From NCBI RefSeq assembly GCF_027497255.1, contig NZ_CP114903.1, positions 4,154,001-4,218,000 of the forward strand: a DNA stretch of 64,000 bases, in the 5' to 3' direction. This document shows, piece after piece, positions 34,270 through 42,244 of this stretch (within the stretch, counting starts at the first letter, position 1; the number at the start of each line of letters is the position of its first letter). The notes under the pieces are model-generated. The model saw nothing but the letters and a program-made list of their open reading frames with translations. It had not been told where the DNA came from and did not search any database. The DNA is from Micromonospora sp. WMMD882. Its GTDB lineage: Bacteria; Actinomycetota; Actinomycetes; Mycobacteriales; Micromonosporaceae. The position numbers and the translations under genes were made by a program.

Positions 34270-35025
34270 ATGTCCGTCGAGTCGGAGGACCTGCTGGAGT
34301 CGCTGGCCATGGTCGTCGACCGGGCGTTGTACCGGCATCCCGCCGAGATGTACCCGCCGAGCGACGAGCGGCAGACCCGGCCGTTCGACTACTCGCGGAT
34401 GGCCAGGATCCTGGCGGCGGTGGACGCGGCACGCTTCCTGGAGGAGCACTTCGCCTCGGCGAAGAACCTGGTGGGCCGGCAGAACCTGCTGCGGCACGCC
34501 TGCCGTTGCGTGGACATGGACGGCGACGTGCTGGAGTTCGGGGTGGCCGGCGGGCAGACCCTGGCCATCCTCTGCGACCAGTTCGAGGACCGCGTGGTGC
34601 ACGGCTTCGACTCGTTCGAGGGGCTGCCGGAGGACTGGACCCACGACCGTCCGACCGGGATGTTCGGCACCGGCGGCGAGCTGCCGGCCGACCTGCCGGC
34701 CAACGCCACGCTGCACGTCGGCATGTTCGAGGACACGCTGCCGAAGTACCTGGCCGGCACGGACGCGCCGGTGGCGCTGCTGCACGTCGACGCGGACCTC
34801 TACTCCAGCGCGCGTACCGTGCTGACCGGCCTGGCCCCCCGGCTGCGCGCCGGGTCGATCATCGTCTTCGACGAGTTCCTCAACTACCCCGGCTGGCGGC
34901 AGCACGAGTACCGCGCGTTCACCGAGTTCGTCGAGGCGTTCCAGGTCCGGTTCCGGTACCTCTCCTTCGCCTCCAGCTACCTGTCCGTCGCGGTGCGGTT
35001 GGAGTCCACGCCCCTGGTGAGCTGA
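34270..35025 (+). CDS. TylF/MycF-like SAM-dependent O-methyltransferase
   Basis: Predicted 251-residue methyltransferase of the macrocin-O-methyltransferase group. VGRQNLLRHACRCV precedes the SAM site GDVLEFGVAGGQTLAIL (about 87-103). VHGFDSFEGLPEDW follows, then the metal-binding acidic run LLHVDADLYSS, and FDEFLNYPGW late in the domain, all family hallmarks. These Mg-dependent enzymes methylate sugar hydroxyls of macrolides and related products. With a glycosyltransferase in the cluster, sugar or aromatic O-methylation is a reasonable inference. The ATG at 34270 has a GAGAGGAGA ribosome site. It is divergent from asnB; its last 49 bases overlap the convergent A-T gene. Confidence 0.92.
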   Translation: MSVESEDLLESLAMVVDRALYRHPAEMYPPSDERQTRPFDYSRMARILAAVDAARFLEEHFASAKNLVGRQNLLRHACRCVDMDGDVLEFGVAGGQTLAILCDQFEDRVVHGFDSFEGLPEDWTHDRPTGMFGTGGELPADLPANATLHVGMFEDTLPKYLAGTDAPVALLHVDADLYSSARTVLTGLAPRLRAGSIIVFDEFLNYPGWRQHEYRAFTEFVEAFQVRFRYLSFASSYLSVAVRLESTPLVS

Positions 35026-36767
35026 TCCGCCAGTCCGGCGACGGTCGGGGCGCCCAGGAAGTCCCGCACCGAGATGTCCACCGCCAGGTCGGACCGGACC
35101 TGGGCGACCAGCCCCGCGGCGAGCAGGCTGTGCCCGCCCAGCGCGAAGAAGTCGTCCTCCCGGCCCACCTCGGCGACCCCCAGCGTCCGGGCCATCATGG
35201 CCGCCAGCCGGGTCTCGACCGGACCGACCGGCGGCGCGGACCCGCCGGTCGGCAGCGCCGCCAGCGCCGCCCGGTCCACTTTGCCGTTGGCGGTCAGCGG
35301 CAACCGTGGCATCGTGACGATCGCCGACGGGATCATGTAGTCGGGCAGGTGCCGGCGCAGCTCGTCACGGAGCGTCGCCGGGTCGCACGAGCCGGCGACG
35401 TAGGCGAGGATCCGGTCGGCGGAGGCGTCGACAAGCGCCTCCCGTACCCCGGCGCACCCGTTGAGCACCGCCTCGATCTCGCCCGGCTCCACCCGGAACC
35501 CGCGGACCTGGATCTGGTGGTCGAGCCGGGAGAGGAACTCCAGCCGCCCGTCCGGCAGCTCGCGCACCAGGTCACCGGTGCGGTACATGACCGCACCGGC
35601 GGGCCCGTACAGGTCGGGCAGGAACCGCTCGGCGGTGAGCCGCGGATTGCCCACGTACCCCCGGCCGACGCCGACACCGCCGACGAACAGCTCACCGGCC
35701 ACGCCGGGCGGGCAGGGCCGCAGGTCGTCGTCGAGAACGGACGTCCACATCCCGTCGATGGCCCGGCCGATGGGCGGGAACGGCTCGGGGCCCCCGTCGG
35801 GCGCGACGGTCTCGGCGGTCATCATGACGCACGTCTCGGTGGGGCCGTAGACGTTGACGAGCTGCCACGGCACCGGCGCGGACGGCCAGCGCAGCCGGTC
35901 GCCGCCGGCCGACACCGTACGCAGCCGGCCCGGGTCCGGCCACTCCTGCTCGACCATCGGGGCCACCAGCCCGGTCGGCAGGAAACAGCGGGTGATCCGG
36001 TGCTCGACCAGGAACCGGGTCAGCGCGGCCGGGTCCGCCAGCGTGCCGTCGTCCACCACGAACACCGACGATCCGCCGACCAGGCTCGGCCACAGCTCGT
36101 ACGGGGAGCCGTCGAAGCCGACGTGGGCGAGTTGGGTGACCCGGTCGTCGGCGTGGTGCCCGAACGTCCCGGCGTGCCAGGCGCAGAAGTTGGCCAGGCC
36201 CCGGTGCTCGTTGAGCGCCCCCTTCGGGCGTCCGGTCGAGCCCGAGGTGTAGCTGACGTAGGCGAGCGCGGCGGGCGGGATCCGCACGTCGGGCGGGCGG
36301 TCGCTCTCCCCGTCGTCCGGCGACAGCACCGGCCGCCCGCCGACGTTTCCGGCCGGCGTACCGGCGGTGGCAGCCTCGGCCGGCGTACCGGCGGTGGCAG
36401 CCTCGGCCGGCGTACCGGCGGTGGCAGCCTCGGCCGGCGTACCGGCGGTGGCAGCGACCACCACCGGGACGGCCGCCTCGTCGAGGATGTGGGCCAGCCG
36501 GGCCGGCGGCCCGTCCGGGTCCACGCAGAGGTACGCGCCGCCGGCCTTGAGCACCGCCAGCAGGGCGACGACCCGGTCGGCGGACCGGCCCATCAGCACC
36601 GCCACCGGCGTCTCGACGCGCACCCCGGCGGCGCGCAGCCGGTGGGCGAGCCGGTTCGCCCGGCGGTCGAGCTGCCGGTAGGTGAGCGTCCGCGTGGCGT
36701 CGACCACGGCCACCGCGTCCGGTTGCCGGGCGGCCCGTTCCGCGACCGCCTCGTGCACGAGCCGCAT
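34977..36767 (-). CDS. Free-standing NRPS A-T didomain
   Basis: Predicted 596-residue amino-acid-activating protein. The adenylation domain has SYTSGSTGRPKG (A3), NVYGPTETCVMMT (A5), YRTGDLVRELPDG (A7), LDHQIQVRGFRVEPGEIE (A8) and NGKVDR (A10, Lys). The carrier domain has FFALGGHSLLAAG with the phosphopantetheine Ser. By-eye pocket residues are D, G, Y, F, S, G, V, V, M; I do not recognise the code. A 27-bp unit repeated about four times (36361-36455) puts ATAGTPAEA repeats in the linker before A3. The ATG at 36767 follows GGAGGG at the right distance; a GTG at 36776 overlapping the MFS stop is the alternative. It is the last gene of the MbtH-C-MFS-A-T operon. Confidence 0.94.
   Translation of the reverse strand: MRLVHEAVAERAARQPDAVAVVDATRTLTYRQLDRRANRLAHRLRAAGVRVETPVAVLMGRSADRVVALLAVLKAGGAYLCVDPDGPPARLAHILDEAAVPVVVAATAGTPAEAATAGTPAEAATAGTPAEAATAGTPAGNVGGRPVLSPDDGESDRPPDVRIPPAALAYVSYTSGSTGRPKGALNEHRGLANFCAWHAGTFGHHADDRVTQLAHVGFDGSPYELWPSLVGGSSVFVVDDGTLADPAALTRFLVEHRITRCFLPTGLVAPMVEQEWPDPGRLRTVSAGGDRLRWPSAPVPWQLVNVYGPTETCVMMTAETVAPDGGPEPFPPIGRAIDGMWTSVLDDDLRPCPPGVAGELFVGGVGVGRGYVGNPRLTAERFLPDLYGPAGAVMYRTGDLVRELPDGRLEFLSRLDHQIQVRGFRVEPGEIEAVLNGCAGVREALVDASADRILAYVAGSCDPATLRDELRRHLPDYMIPSAIVTMPRLPLTANGKVDRAALAALPTGGSAPPVGPVETRLAAMMARTLGVAEVGREDDFFALGGHSLLAAGLVAQVRSDLAVDISVRDFLGAPTVAGLADQLTRGVDSNRTATDR
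36361..36455. repeat. 27-bp in-frame tandem repeat in the A domain linker
   Basis: Units begin at 36361, 36388, 36415 and 36442 with CCGGCGGTGGCAGC; the first three are identical and the fourth is partial. On the minus strand they code for ATAGTPAEA-type nonapeptides between core motifs A2 and A3. Nine-residue periodicity keeps the frame open at any copy number. Confidence 0.9.
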
Positions 36768-36772
36768 CCGTG

Positions 36773-37999
36773 TCACCCCTCCACCCCGGCGCCCGTCGTC
36801 GCGGCCGGCGCGTACCGGCGGACGCGTCCCTCGGCGGCCCGCGCCGCCGGGATCAGCAGCAGACCGGCCACCCCCATGACCAGGCCCATCAGCAGCCAGC
36901 CGAAGTAGCCCAGGTTCAGCACCGACACGGCGACCAGGCTCGGCGCGACCGTACGCATCAGGATGCCGCCCAGGCTGAACAGCCCGATCTGGTCGGCGCG
37001 TCCGGTCGGGCTGAGCCCGTAGGCCAGGCCCCAGGTCGCCGTGGACGCCCACAGCTCGCCGAGGGTGAGCGTCACGACGCCGGCGAACACGATCACCAGC
37101 ACCGGCCACGACGAGCCCCACACGGCCACCCCGACCAGGGCCGAACCGAGCAGGAACAGGCCGCCGGCCCGCGCGCCGATCCGGCTGGCCGACCGGACGT
37201 CGTCGCCGCCCCGGCTCAGTCGCACCTGCAGGGCGACGGTCATCGCGGTGTTCAGCAGGAACGCCGCCGGGATCACCCAGGTCGGCATGGCGTCGTCGCC
37301 GACGGCGAGCAGCGGCAGACCGACCGCGATGATGTCCCCGTAGAGGAACAGCACGCCGATCAGCCCGGCGACGTAGGTCAACGACCGGTCCTCGGTCAGG
37401 ATCCGCCAGCGGATCCGGCTCACCGCCGGTTTGCGGGCCACCACCGGCAGCGTCATGGTGACGGCCGCGGCGAGCAGGAACGACAGCGCGTCGCCGAGGA
37501 TCAGCGCGCGGTACGCGACGTCGGTGCCGACGGTCACCACGAGTCCCGCGGCGACCGCGCCGACCGCGAAGCTCGCGTTGAACGCCGCCCGGTTCATCGC
37601 GCTGACCCGCACCCGCTGCTCGGGCCCGACGTACGCGCTGATCAGCGCCTGCCGGACCGGCATGGTGGCGGCGGCGGCGCTGTTCGACACGGCGAGCAGC
37701 AGCATGAACGTCCACCAGTTGGTGACCAGGACGAACGCGCCGACGGCGACGGCCTGGACCAGGTAGCCCAGCGCCATCGCGGTGCGCAGGCCGATCCGTT
37801 CGGCGAGCCGGGCCAGGGGCGTCAGCAGGAGCGCGGCGGCCACCCCGGCCAGGCTCAGCCCGAACGCGACCGAGCCGCCGCCCAACCCGACCCGCCCCAC
37901 GAAGAACAGCACCAGGGTGGGCACCAGCAGTCCGTCGCCGGCGCCGTTGACCACGTTCAGCACGATCAGCGTGCGCCGGGCGTCCGGGGCGGCCGTCAC
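36773..37999 (-). CDS. MFS exporter
   Basis: Predicted 408-residue major facilitator superfamily protein with about twelve hydrophobic segments (for example LIVLNVVNGAGDGLLVPTL at the start and YFGWLLMGLVMGVAGLLLI at the end). The cytoplasmic loop after segment 2 (LARLAERIGLRTAMALG) matches the MFS A motif. Position inside the NRPS operon, with GTGA overlap to the C-domain gene upstream, points to export of the peptide product and self-resistance. It starts with GTG. The substrate is inferred from context only. Confidence 0.92.
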   Translation of the reverse strand: MTAAPDARRTLIVLNVVNGAGDGLLVPTLVLFFVGRVGLGGGSVAFGLSLAGVAAALLLTPLARLAERIGLRTAMALGYLVQAVAVGAFVLVTNWWTFMLLLAVSNSAAAATMPVRQALISAYVGPEQRVRVSAMNRAAFNASFAVGAVAAGLVVTVGTDVAYRALILGDALSFLLAAAVTMTLPVVARKPAVSRIRWRILTEDRSLTYVAGLIGVLFLYGDIIAVGLPLLAVGDDAMPTWVIPAAFLLNTAMTVALQVRLSRGGDDVRSASRIGARAGGLFLLGSALVGVAVWGSSWPVLVIVFAGVVTLTLGELWASTATWGLAYGLSPTGRADQIGLFSLGGILMRTVAPSLVAVSVLNLGYFGWLLMGLVMGVAGLLLIPAARAAEGRVRRYAPAATTGAGVEG

Positions 38000-39291
38000 G
38001 ACCCGGCTCCGTCCAGCAGGACCTGCTCGAACGTGGCGAGCAGGGCGGTGGCGGTCGCGGCGGTCACGCCCGCCGCGGGATTCGTCATGATCCTGATCCG
38101 GGGCACGTCCGGGGTCCGGTACACGACCAGGCTCAGGTCGAAGGGGGGCACGCCCAGACGCGGGCGCGGGTAGCCGGCGACCTCGACGCCGGCCAGGTCA
38201 AGCTCGTGCTCCCCGCCGTCGAGGTACTGGAAGGCCACCGCCGGTCGGGCGCGGCCCGCCGTCCGGTCACCGGCGAGCGACTGGTGCAGCCGGCTCAACG
38301 GCACCTGGAGGTGGTCCAGCAGGTCGATGGTCCGGAGCCGGACCTCGCGGACCCGCCGGAGCACGTCCGGGCCGTCCCCGGCCGGCAACCGGACCGGCAG
38401 GGTGTGGATGAACGGGCCCACCACGTCCTGCCAGCGGCTGTCCCAGCGCATCGAGGTGGGCACGCCCACCTCGAACTCGTCGCCCGGGGCGAGGCCGCAC
38501 AGCGTGACGCACGCGTCGACGAACGCCGCGAGCAGCACGGTGTGCATGGTGCTGCCGGCGCGTTCGGCGAGCCGGCGGGCCGCCTCCCACGCCGGGCCGC
38601 CCAGCTCGGACCAGTGCACCGTCTCCGGCGCGTCGTCGGCCGCCGGGGCGGCCCCGCCCGGCCAGCGCAACGTGGGCAGCGGCGGTCGGCTCAGCAGCGC
38701 CGACCAGAACCGCTCCGCCTCGGCGGTGAGCCGCAGGGCGGCCTGCTCCGACGCGTAGTCGTGGTAGCCCGCCACCGGCGCGGGCACGTCCGCGCCGGTC
38801 CGCGCCGCCCGGTAGTGCGCGGAGAGGCGACGTTCGATCACCGGCACCGACTCGGCGTCCAGTGCGATGTGGTGCACCGTGACCAGCAGGACGAACTCGG
38901 TGTCGGCGAGCTGGAGCAGCCGGAACCGGGCGAACGGCCCGCTGGTCAGCGGGAACTCCCGGGTCGACTCGAACATGCTGATCGCCTGGGCCCGGCGCTC
39001 CGCCTCGTCCGGCGGGAACGACCGCAGGTCCCGGACGTCCAGCCGGCACGGGTCGCCGGGCGCGCAGACCGGCCCGGTCGCCCCGTGCTCGACCCGGCTG
39101 CGCAGCAGGTCCTGCTCGGCCGCCAGCCGGTCGACCGCGTCCCGCAGCGCCGCCACGTCGAGCCGGCCGTGCAGCCGGTACCCCACCGACAGGGTGAGGA
39201 ACGAGTCCGCCGCGCCCTCCAGCGACGCCAACCAGAAGACGATCTGCTCGGCGGACAGCGGCGGGCGGGTGGACGCGGTCGCGGAGGTCAC
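37996..39291 (-). CDS. Free-standing NRPS condensation domain
   Basis: Predicted 431-residue C domain without attached A or T domains. Motif C1 is LSAEQIVFWLAS (12-23). The active-site motif is HHIALDA at 140-146, that is HHxxxD with Ala where most C domains have Gly. Later motifs include MRWDSRWQDVVGPFIHTLP (C5-like) and LHQSLAGD. It should join two carrier-bound intermediates in trans, or an intermediate with a soluble amine or alcohol. Free-standing C domains that make esters or amides with diffusible partners are known, for example SgcC5. GTGA overlaps couple it to mbtH before and to the MFS gene after. The GTG at 39291 has AGGA nearby; the 26-codon upstream extension is rejected. Confidence 0.92.
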   Translation of the reverse strand: MTSATASTRPPLSAEQIVFWLASLEGAADSFLTLSVGYRLHGRLDVAALRDAVDRLAAEQDLLRSRVEHGATGPVCAPGDPCRLDVRDLRSFPPDEAERRAQAISMFESTREFPLTSGPFARFRLLQLADTEFVLLVTVHHIALDAESVPVIERRLSAHYRAARTGADVPAPVAGYHDYASEQAALRLTAEAERFWSALLSRPPLPTLRWPGGAAPAADDAPETVHWSELGGPAWEAARRLAERAGSTMHTVLLAAFVDACVTLCGLAPGDEFEVGVPTSMRWDSRWQDVVGPFIHTLPVRLPAGDGPDVLRRVREVRLRTIDLLDHLQVPLSRLHQSLAGDRTAGRARPAVAFQYLDGGEHELDLAGVEVAGYPRPRLGVPPFDLSLVVYRTPDVPRIRIMTNPAAGVTAATATALLATFEQVLLDGAGS

Positions 39292-39488
39292 CGGCTGCTT
39301 TCCTCCATCCAGCGGCGCACGCTGGCCGGGCGCATGTCGGTCCAGACCCGTTCGATCTCGTCCAGGCACGCCTCCTTCGGGGCCGGCTCGCCGACCGTCC
39401 GCCAGCCCGCCGGCACGTCACGGTCGGCCCGCCAGACGGAGTACTGCTCCTCGTCGTTGACGACCACGTGGTAGAGCTCCTCGCTCAT
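39288..39488 (-). CDS. mbtH: MbtH-like NRPS chaperone
   Basis: Predicted 66-residue MbtH family protein that binds A domains and supports their folding and activity. The signature is complete: NDEEQYSVWRADRDVPAGW (about 12-30), then GEPAPKEACLDEIERVWTD with the family Trp residues, and RPASVRRWM. The length is typical. The ATG at 39488 has a GGGGAGGA ribosome site. It is the first gene of the C-MFS-A-T operon, and divergent from the thioesterase gene across 80 nt that must hold both promoters. The only MbtH in view, it may serve all A domains of the cluster. Confidence 0.97.
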   Translation of the reverse strand: MSEELYHVVVNDEEQYSVWRADRDVPAGWRTVGEPAPKEACLDEIERVWTDMRPASVRRWMEESSR

Positions 39489-39568
39489 GTTCTTCCTCCC
39501 CGGGTTGCCCCTGCTGTTCGTTTCCCCATACATTTCGATCACGTCGAGCCCGAGGTTGGAGCGCCCTG

Positions 39569-40300
39569 ATGCCCGCATCCCCGTCCGTTCTGGTGCCGAT
39601 CGGCAGGGCCCCCGAGTCTCCGTCGGTCACCCTCGTGCTGTTCGCGGGCGCGGGCGCCGGGCCGGGCTACTTCCGGGAGTGGGTCGCCGCCGCCCCGCCC
39701 GGCTGGGCGTTCCTCGCGGTGAACCTGCCCGGGCGCGGCGGCCGGTTCCGGGAGCCGTTCGCGACCAGCCTGGACGCCCTGGCCACCGAGCTGGCCGAGG
39801 CCGTCGCCGCGCTGCCCACCGAACGGGTCGTGCTGTTCGGGCACAGCTTCGGCGCGCTGCTCGCCATGGAGGTCGCCCGCCGGATGCCGCAGCCGCCCGC
39901 GCTGCTCGCCACCGCCGGCAACGCGCCGCCGGACGTCGAGCCCTTCGCGTACTCCACCAAGCCGACCCACGAGGACGACCTGCGGCTGGCCCGTGGCCTG
40001 CTCGGGCAGCTCGCCGCCGAGCTGAGCGGCCCGGTGCTGGAGGAGATGGTGGAGATCACCGCGCCGATCTGCCGTGCCGACATGGACCTCCTGGTCGGCT
40101 GCCGTCGCCCCGCCGAGCCGCTGCCGTGCGACATCGTGGCGTTCTACGCCGAGCACGACTTCTCCCCGCCGGAGTCGTGGGCCGACGTCACGGCGGGACG
40201 GGCCGACACGGTGGTCCTGCCGGGCGAGCACATCACGTTCTGCCAGGTGGCCCGGGACGACATCCTGGCCCACCTGCGGTCGCGGCTGGCGCTGGTCTGA
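39569..40300 (+). CDS. Type II thioesterase
   Basis: Predicted 243-residue stand-alone alpha/beta hydrolase that clears stalled or mis-primed carrier proteins. FAGAGAGPGYFREW is the oxyanion region, GHSFGA the nucleophile elbow (Ser93), the Asp lies in FYAEHDF and the His in PGEHITF (His221). The length is typical. It is divergent from mbtH and converges on the ThDP enzyme gene. With no integrated TE domain visible in the window, it might also take part in release, but editing is the usual role. The 3' end lies within a 36-bp tandem duplication. Confidence 0.94.
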   Translation: MPASPSVLVPIGRAPESPSVTLVLFAGAGAGPGYFREWVAAAPPGWAFLAVNLPGRGGRFREPFATSLDALATELAEAVAALPTERVVLFGHSFGALLAMEVARRMPQPPALLATAGNAPPDVEPFAYSTKPTHEDDLRLARGLLGQLAAELSGPVLEEMVEITAPICRADMDLLVGCRRPAEPLPCDIVAFYAEHDFSPPESWADVTAGRADTVVLPGEHITFCQVARDDILAHLRSRLALV

Positions 40301-40359
40301 CCGGGTCGGCCCCGCCACCGGCCGGCGCTGGTCCGACCGGGTCGGCCCCGCCACCGGCC
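40288..40359. repeat. 36-bp tandem duplication at the thioesterase stop
   Basis: Units 40288-40323 and 40324-40359 differ by one base: GGCGCTGGTCTGACC versus GGCGCTGGTCCGACC. The first contains the TGA stop of the thioesterase; the change removes that stop in the second copy. This suggests a fairly recent duplication, placed between convergent genes. Confidence 0.85.
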
Positions 40360-40374
40360 GGCGCGCCCGGGGGG

Positions 40375-40947
40375 TCACCGCCGTGCCCCGCGCACCGCGG
40401 CGCCGAACTCGGCGGCGTGCCGGCGCAGCGGCCCGGCGACCCGGGGGCCCGGATACGGGACCACCGCCGGCAGCCGCCACCGCGCCAGCATCGGCCCGCG
40501 CTCCCCCGCCGCCCGGCGGCGCAGCGTACGGGTGAAGTCGTCGACGTCGCCGACCTGGAACGCCGACGGGTATCCGGCGCACCCGGCCATCGCCACGAAG
40601 TCGCACCCGCCCGAGCCGGTGTGCTGCCCGCCGGTGGAGGCGTACAGGCCGTCGTCGAGCACGATGTGCGTCAGCGGCAGGTCGGGCTGCTCGCCGATGG
40701 TGCACAGCACCGACAGGTTCATCAGCAGGCTGCCGTCGCCGTCCACCACGAACACCGGGCGGTCCAGGGCGGCGGCCAGCCCCGCGCCGACCGCCGCGAC
40801 CAGCCCCATCGACCCGGTGACATAGAAGTCCTGCGGGCGCGGCCCGAGGCTCTGCGCGATCCGGCAGGTGTAGCCGGTGGTGAAGACGGTGGGCGTGTCG
40901 CCGGCGGCGTCCAGGATGTGCGCCACCGCCTCGTTCTTCGTCGTCAT
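40375..40947 (-). CDS. ThDP-dependent decarboxylase, beta (ThDP-binding) subunit
   Basis: Predicted 190-residue PP domain of a split thiamine-diphosphate enzyme like the sulfopyruvate decarboxylase beta subunit (ComE) or the C-terminal half of phosphonopyruvate decarboxylase. The diphosphate motif is VVDGDGSLLMNLSVL (about 68-82), followed by IVLDDGLYASTGGQHTG; GSMGLVAAVGAGLA precedes it. Such enzymes decarboxylate 2-oxo acids bearing sulfonate or phosphonate to aldehydes; other 2-oxo acids are possible. No phosphoenolpyruvate mutase gene is in the window, which argues against a phosphonate route here. The ATG overlaps the alpha-subunit stop (ATGA). It is the last gene of the main operon. Confidence 0.88.
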   Translation of the reverse strand: MTTKNEAVAHILDAAGDTPTVFTTGYTCRIAQSLGPRPQDFYVTGSMGLVAAVGAGLAAALDRPVFVVDGDGSLLMNLSVLCTIGEQPDLPLTHIVLDDGLYASTGGQHTGSGGCDFVAMAGCAGYPSAFQVGDVDDFTRTLRRRAAGERGPMLARWRLPAVVPYPGPRVAGPLRRHAAEFGAAVRGARR

Positions 40948-41459
40948 GTGCCGGCCTCCCAGCCGAACAGGTCCGGGGGCAGCAGCACCGCCGCCGTACG
41001 GCCGGCCGCGACCTCCGCGGCGGCGGCGACGACCGCCGCGCGGGGGTCGTCCTCGGCGCAGCGGTACGCGGGAATGCCGGCCGCCTCCAGCACGACCGGC
41101 GTCATCCGGCCCATCAGCAGGTTCTCCTCGGTGCGGTCCGGCCCGGTGCCCCGCAGCCCGACGACCAGCAGCATGGCCAGGCCGTACGGCTGCACCAGCG
41201 AGGCCAGCACGTTGACGCTCTGCCCGAGGCCGGAGTTCTGCATCAGCACCACCGGTGAGCGCCCGCCCAGGCAGGCGCCCGCGCCGCTGGCGATCGCGAT
41301 GTCCTCCCGTACCACGTTGACCAGCGACACCAGCGTGCCGAGCCGTTCCAGCATCGGGGTCTGGAGGCCGTCCGGGGTGACGTAGAACGGGCCGGAGCTG
41401 CTCTTGGCCAGCTCCTCGGCGACGGCGGCGGCCCGTTCCGCCGGGGCGTTGGCGGTCAC
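40944..41459 (-). CDS. ThDP-dependent decarboxylase, alpha (PYR) subunit
   Basis: Predicted 171-residue pyrimidine-binding subunit that completes the beta subunit. The activating glutamate is seen in NVVREDIAIASGAGACLGG. VVLMQNSGLGQSVNVLASL is the family hallmark shared by ComD and phosphonopyruvate decarboxylase. The small size and separation into two genes match the archaeal sulfopyruvate decarboxylase arrangement. Together the pair should form an alpha/beta heteromer. It starts at GTG overlapping the methyltransferase stop (GTGA). It sits downstream of PaaK-like, SufS-like and methyltransferase genes, so its product is likely an intermediate of a building block. Confidence 0.88.
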   Translation of the reverse strand: MTANAPAERAAAVAEELAKSSSGPFYVTPDGLQTPMLERLGTLVSLVNVVREDIAIASGAGACLGGRSPVVLMQNSGLGQSVNVLASLVQPYGLAMLLVVGLRGTGPDRTEENLLMGRMTPVVLEAAGIPAYRCAEDDPRAAVVAAAAEVAAGRTAAVLLPPDLFGWEAGT

Positions 41460-42244
41460 CGGGGCGCTCCTGCCGCCGGCGTCAGCACCGTCAACGTGAC
41501 GCCCTGCGCGGAGCGCAGCGGCCCGGCGGCCAGCGCGTCGGCGGCGGCCGTGACGATCCGCTCCCGCAGCCGGTCCACCCGGTCCCGCCCGATCCGGGCC
41601 AGCGCGGTGCGGTGGGTGGAGGTGAACCAGTCCCAGCAGTGGTCCGGCGAGGTGATCCCGGTGGGGAAGGTCTCCTCCCGGGTGGCGGTCACCAGCAGAC
41701 CCGCCGGGCCGGCGATCCGCCGCAGCGGCGGCAGCGGCGTCCGCAGCGGCCCGGACACCCCGGCCCCGGCCAGTTCCTCGGCCAGCAGCCGCTGGGTGAA
41801 GGCCAGGCTGGCGTCCCGCTGCCGGGACAGCTCCGCCACCACCGCGCGTCCGTCGTCGGCGAGGACCCGGGCGAACTCGGTGAGCGCCGCCACCGGGTCG
41901 GAGCTGAACCCGAGGGTCAGCGAGCAGACGATCCGGTCCACCGATCCGGTCGCGAACGGCAGCGCCACGCCGTCGAGCTGCGCCAGTGGCCGCCCGGCGG
42001 CCCGCGCGTGCCGCAGCGCCCCGTACGACAGGTCGCCGAGGACCACCGTGACGTCCGGGCCCAGCCCGACCGGGCCCCGGTACGCCCCGGCCTCGCCGCA
42101 GCCGACGTCGAGCACCAGCCGCGTCGCCTCGTCGGGCCCGGCGGCGGCCAGCGCGGCCAGGGTGATCGGGGCGGACCAGTCGAGCGGCGCCGGCCCGTCC
42201 TGCGCCGCCGCGTCGAAGACGGCCCGTACCGCCGGCCCGGTCAC
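41456..42244 (-). CDS. SAM-dependent methyltransferase of the cluster
   Basis: Predicted 262-residue class I methyltransferase. Motif I RLVLDVGCGEAGAYRG lies near residues 39-54, VTVVLGDLSYGAL gives the adenine-side acidic residue, and FARVLADDGRAVVAELS is motif III. The later part has HCWDWFTSTHRTALARIG. Similar enzymes methylate N, O or C atoms of small molecules, so chemistry cannot be fixed. It begins with GTG inside the SufS-like stop (GTGA) and ends overlapping the ThDP alpha gene. It is most likely a precursor-modifying enzyme. Confidence 0.87.
   Translation of the reverse strand: MTGPAVRAVFDAAAQDGPAPLDWSAPITLAALAAAGPDEATRLVLDVGCGEAGAYRGPVGLGPDVTVVLGDLSYGALRHARAAGRPLAQLDGVALPFATGSVDRIVCSLTLGFSSDPVAALTEFARVLADDGRAVVAELSRQRDASLAFTQRLLAEELAGAGVSGPLRTPLPPLRRIAGPAGLLVTATREETFPTGITSPDHCWDWFTSTHRTALARIGRDRVDRLRERIVTAAADALAAGPLRSAQGVTLTVLTPAAGAPR

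Noticed and set aside
36361..36455. Possible CRISPR array from regular 27-bp spacing (also at 52717 and 29541)
   Set aside because: The units are contiguous with no unique spacers, most lie in coding frames, and no cas genes are present.
34977..37715. Extended 912-codon reading of the A-T gene back through the MFS gene
   Set aside because: The added N-terminal 300 codons are Arg/Gly-rich and antisense-like, while the MFS protein in the other frame has a full membrane topology. The A-T protein starts at 36767.
40375..41459. Phosphonate biosynthesis from the phosphonopyruvate-decarboxylase-like pair
   Set aside because: No PEP mutase gene is visible in the window, and the split-subunit form fits sulfopyruvate decarboxylase at least as well. 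Kept as an open substrate question.
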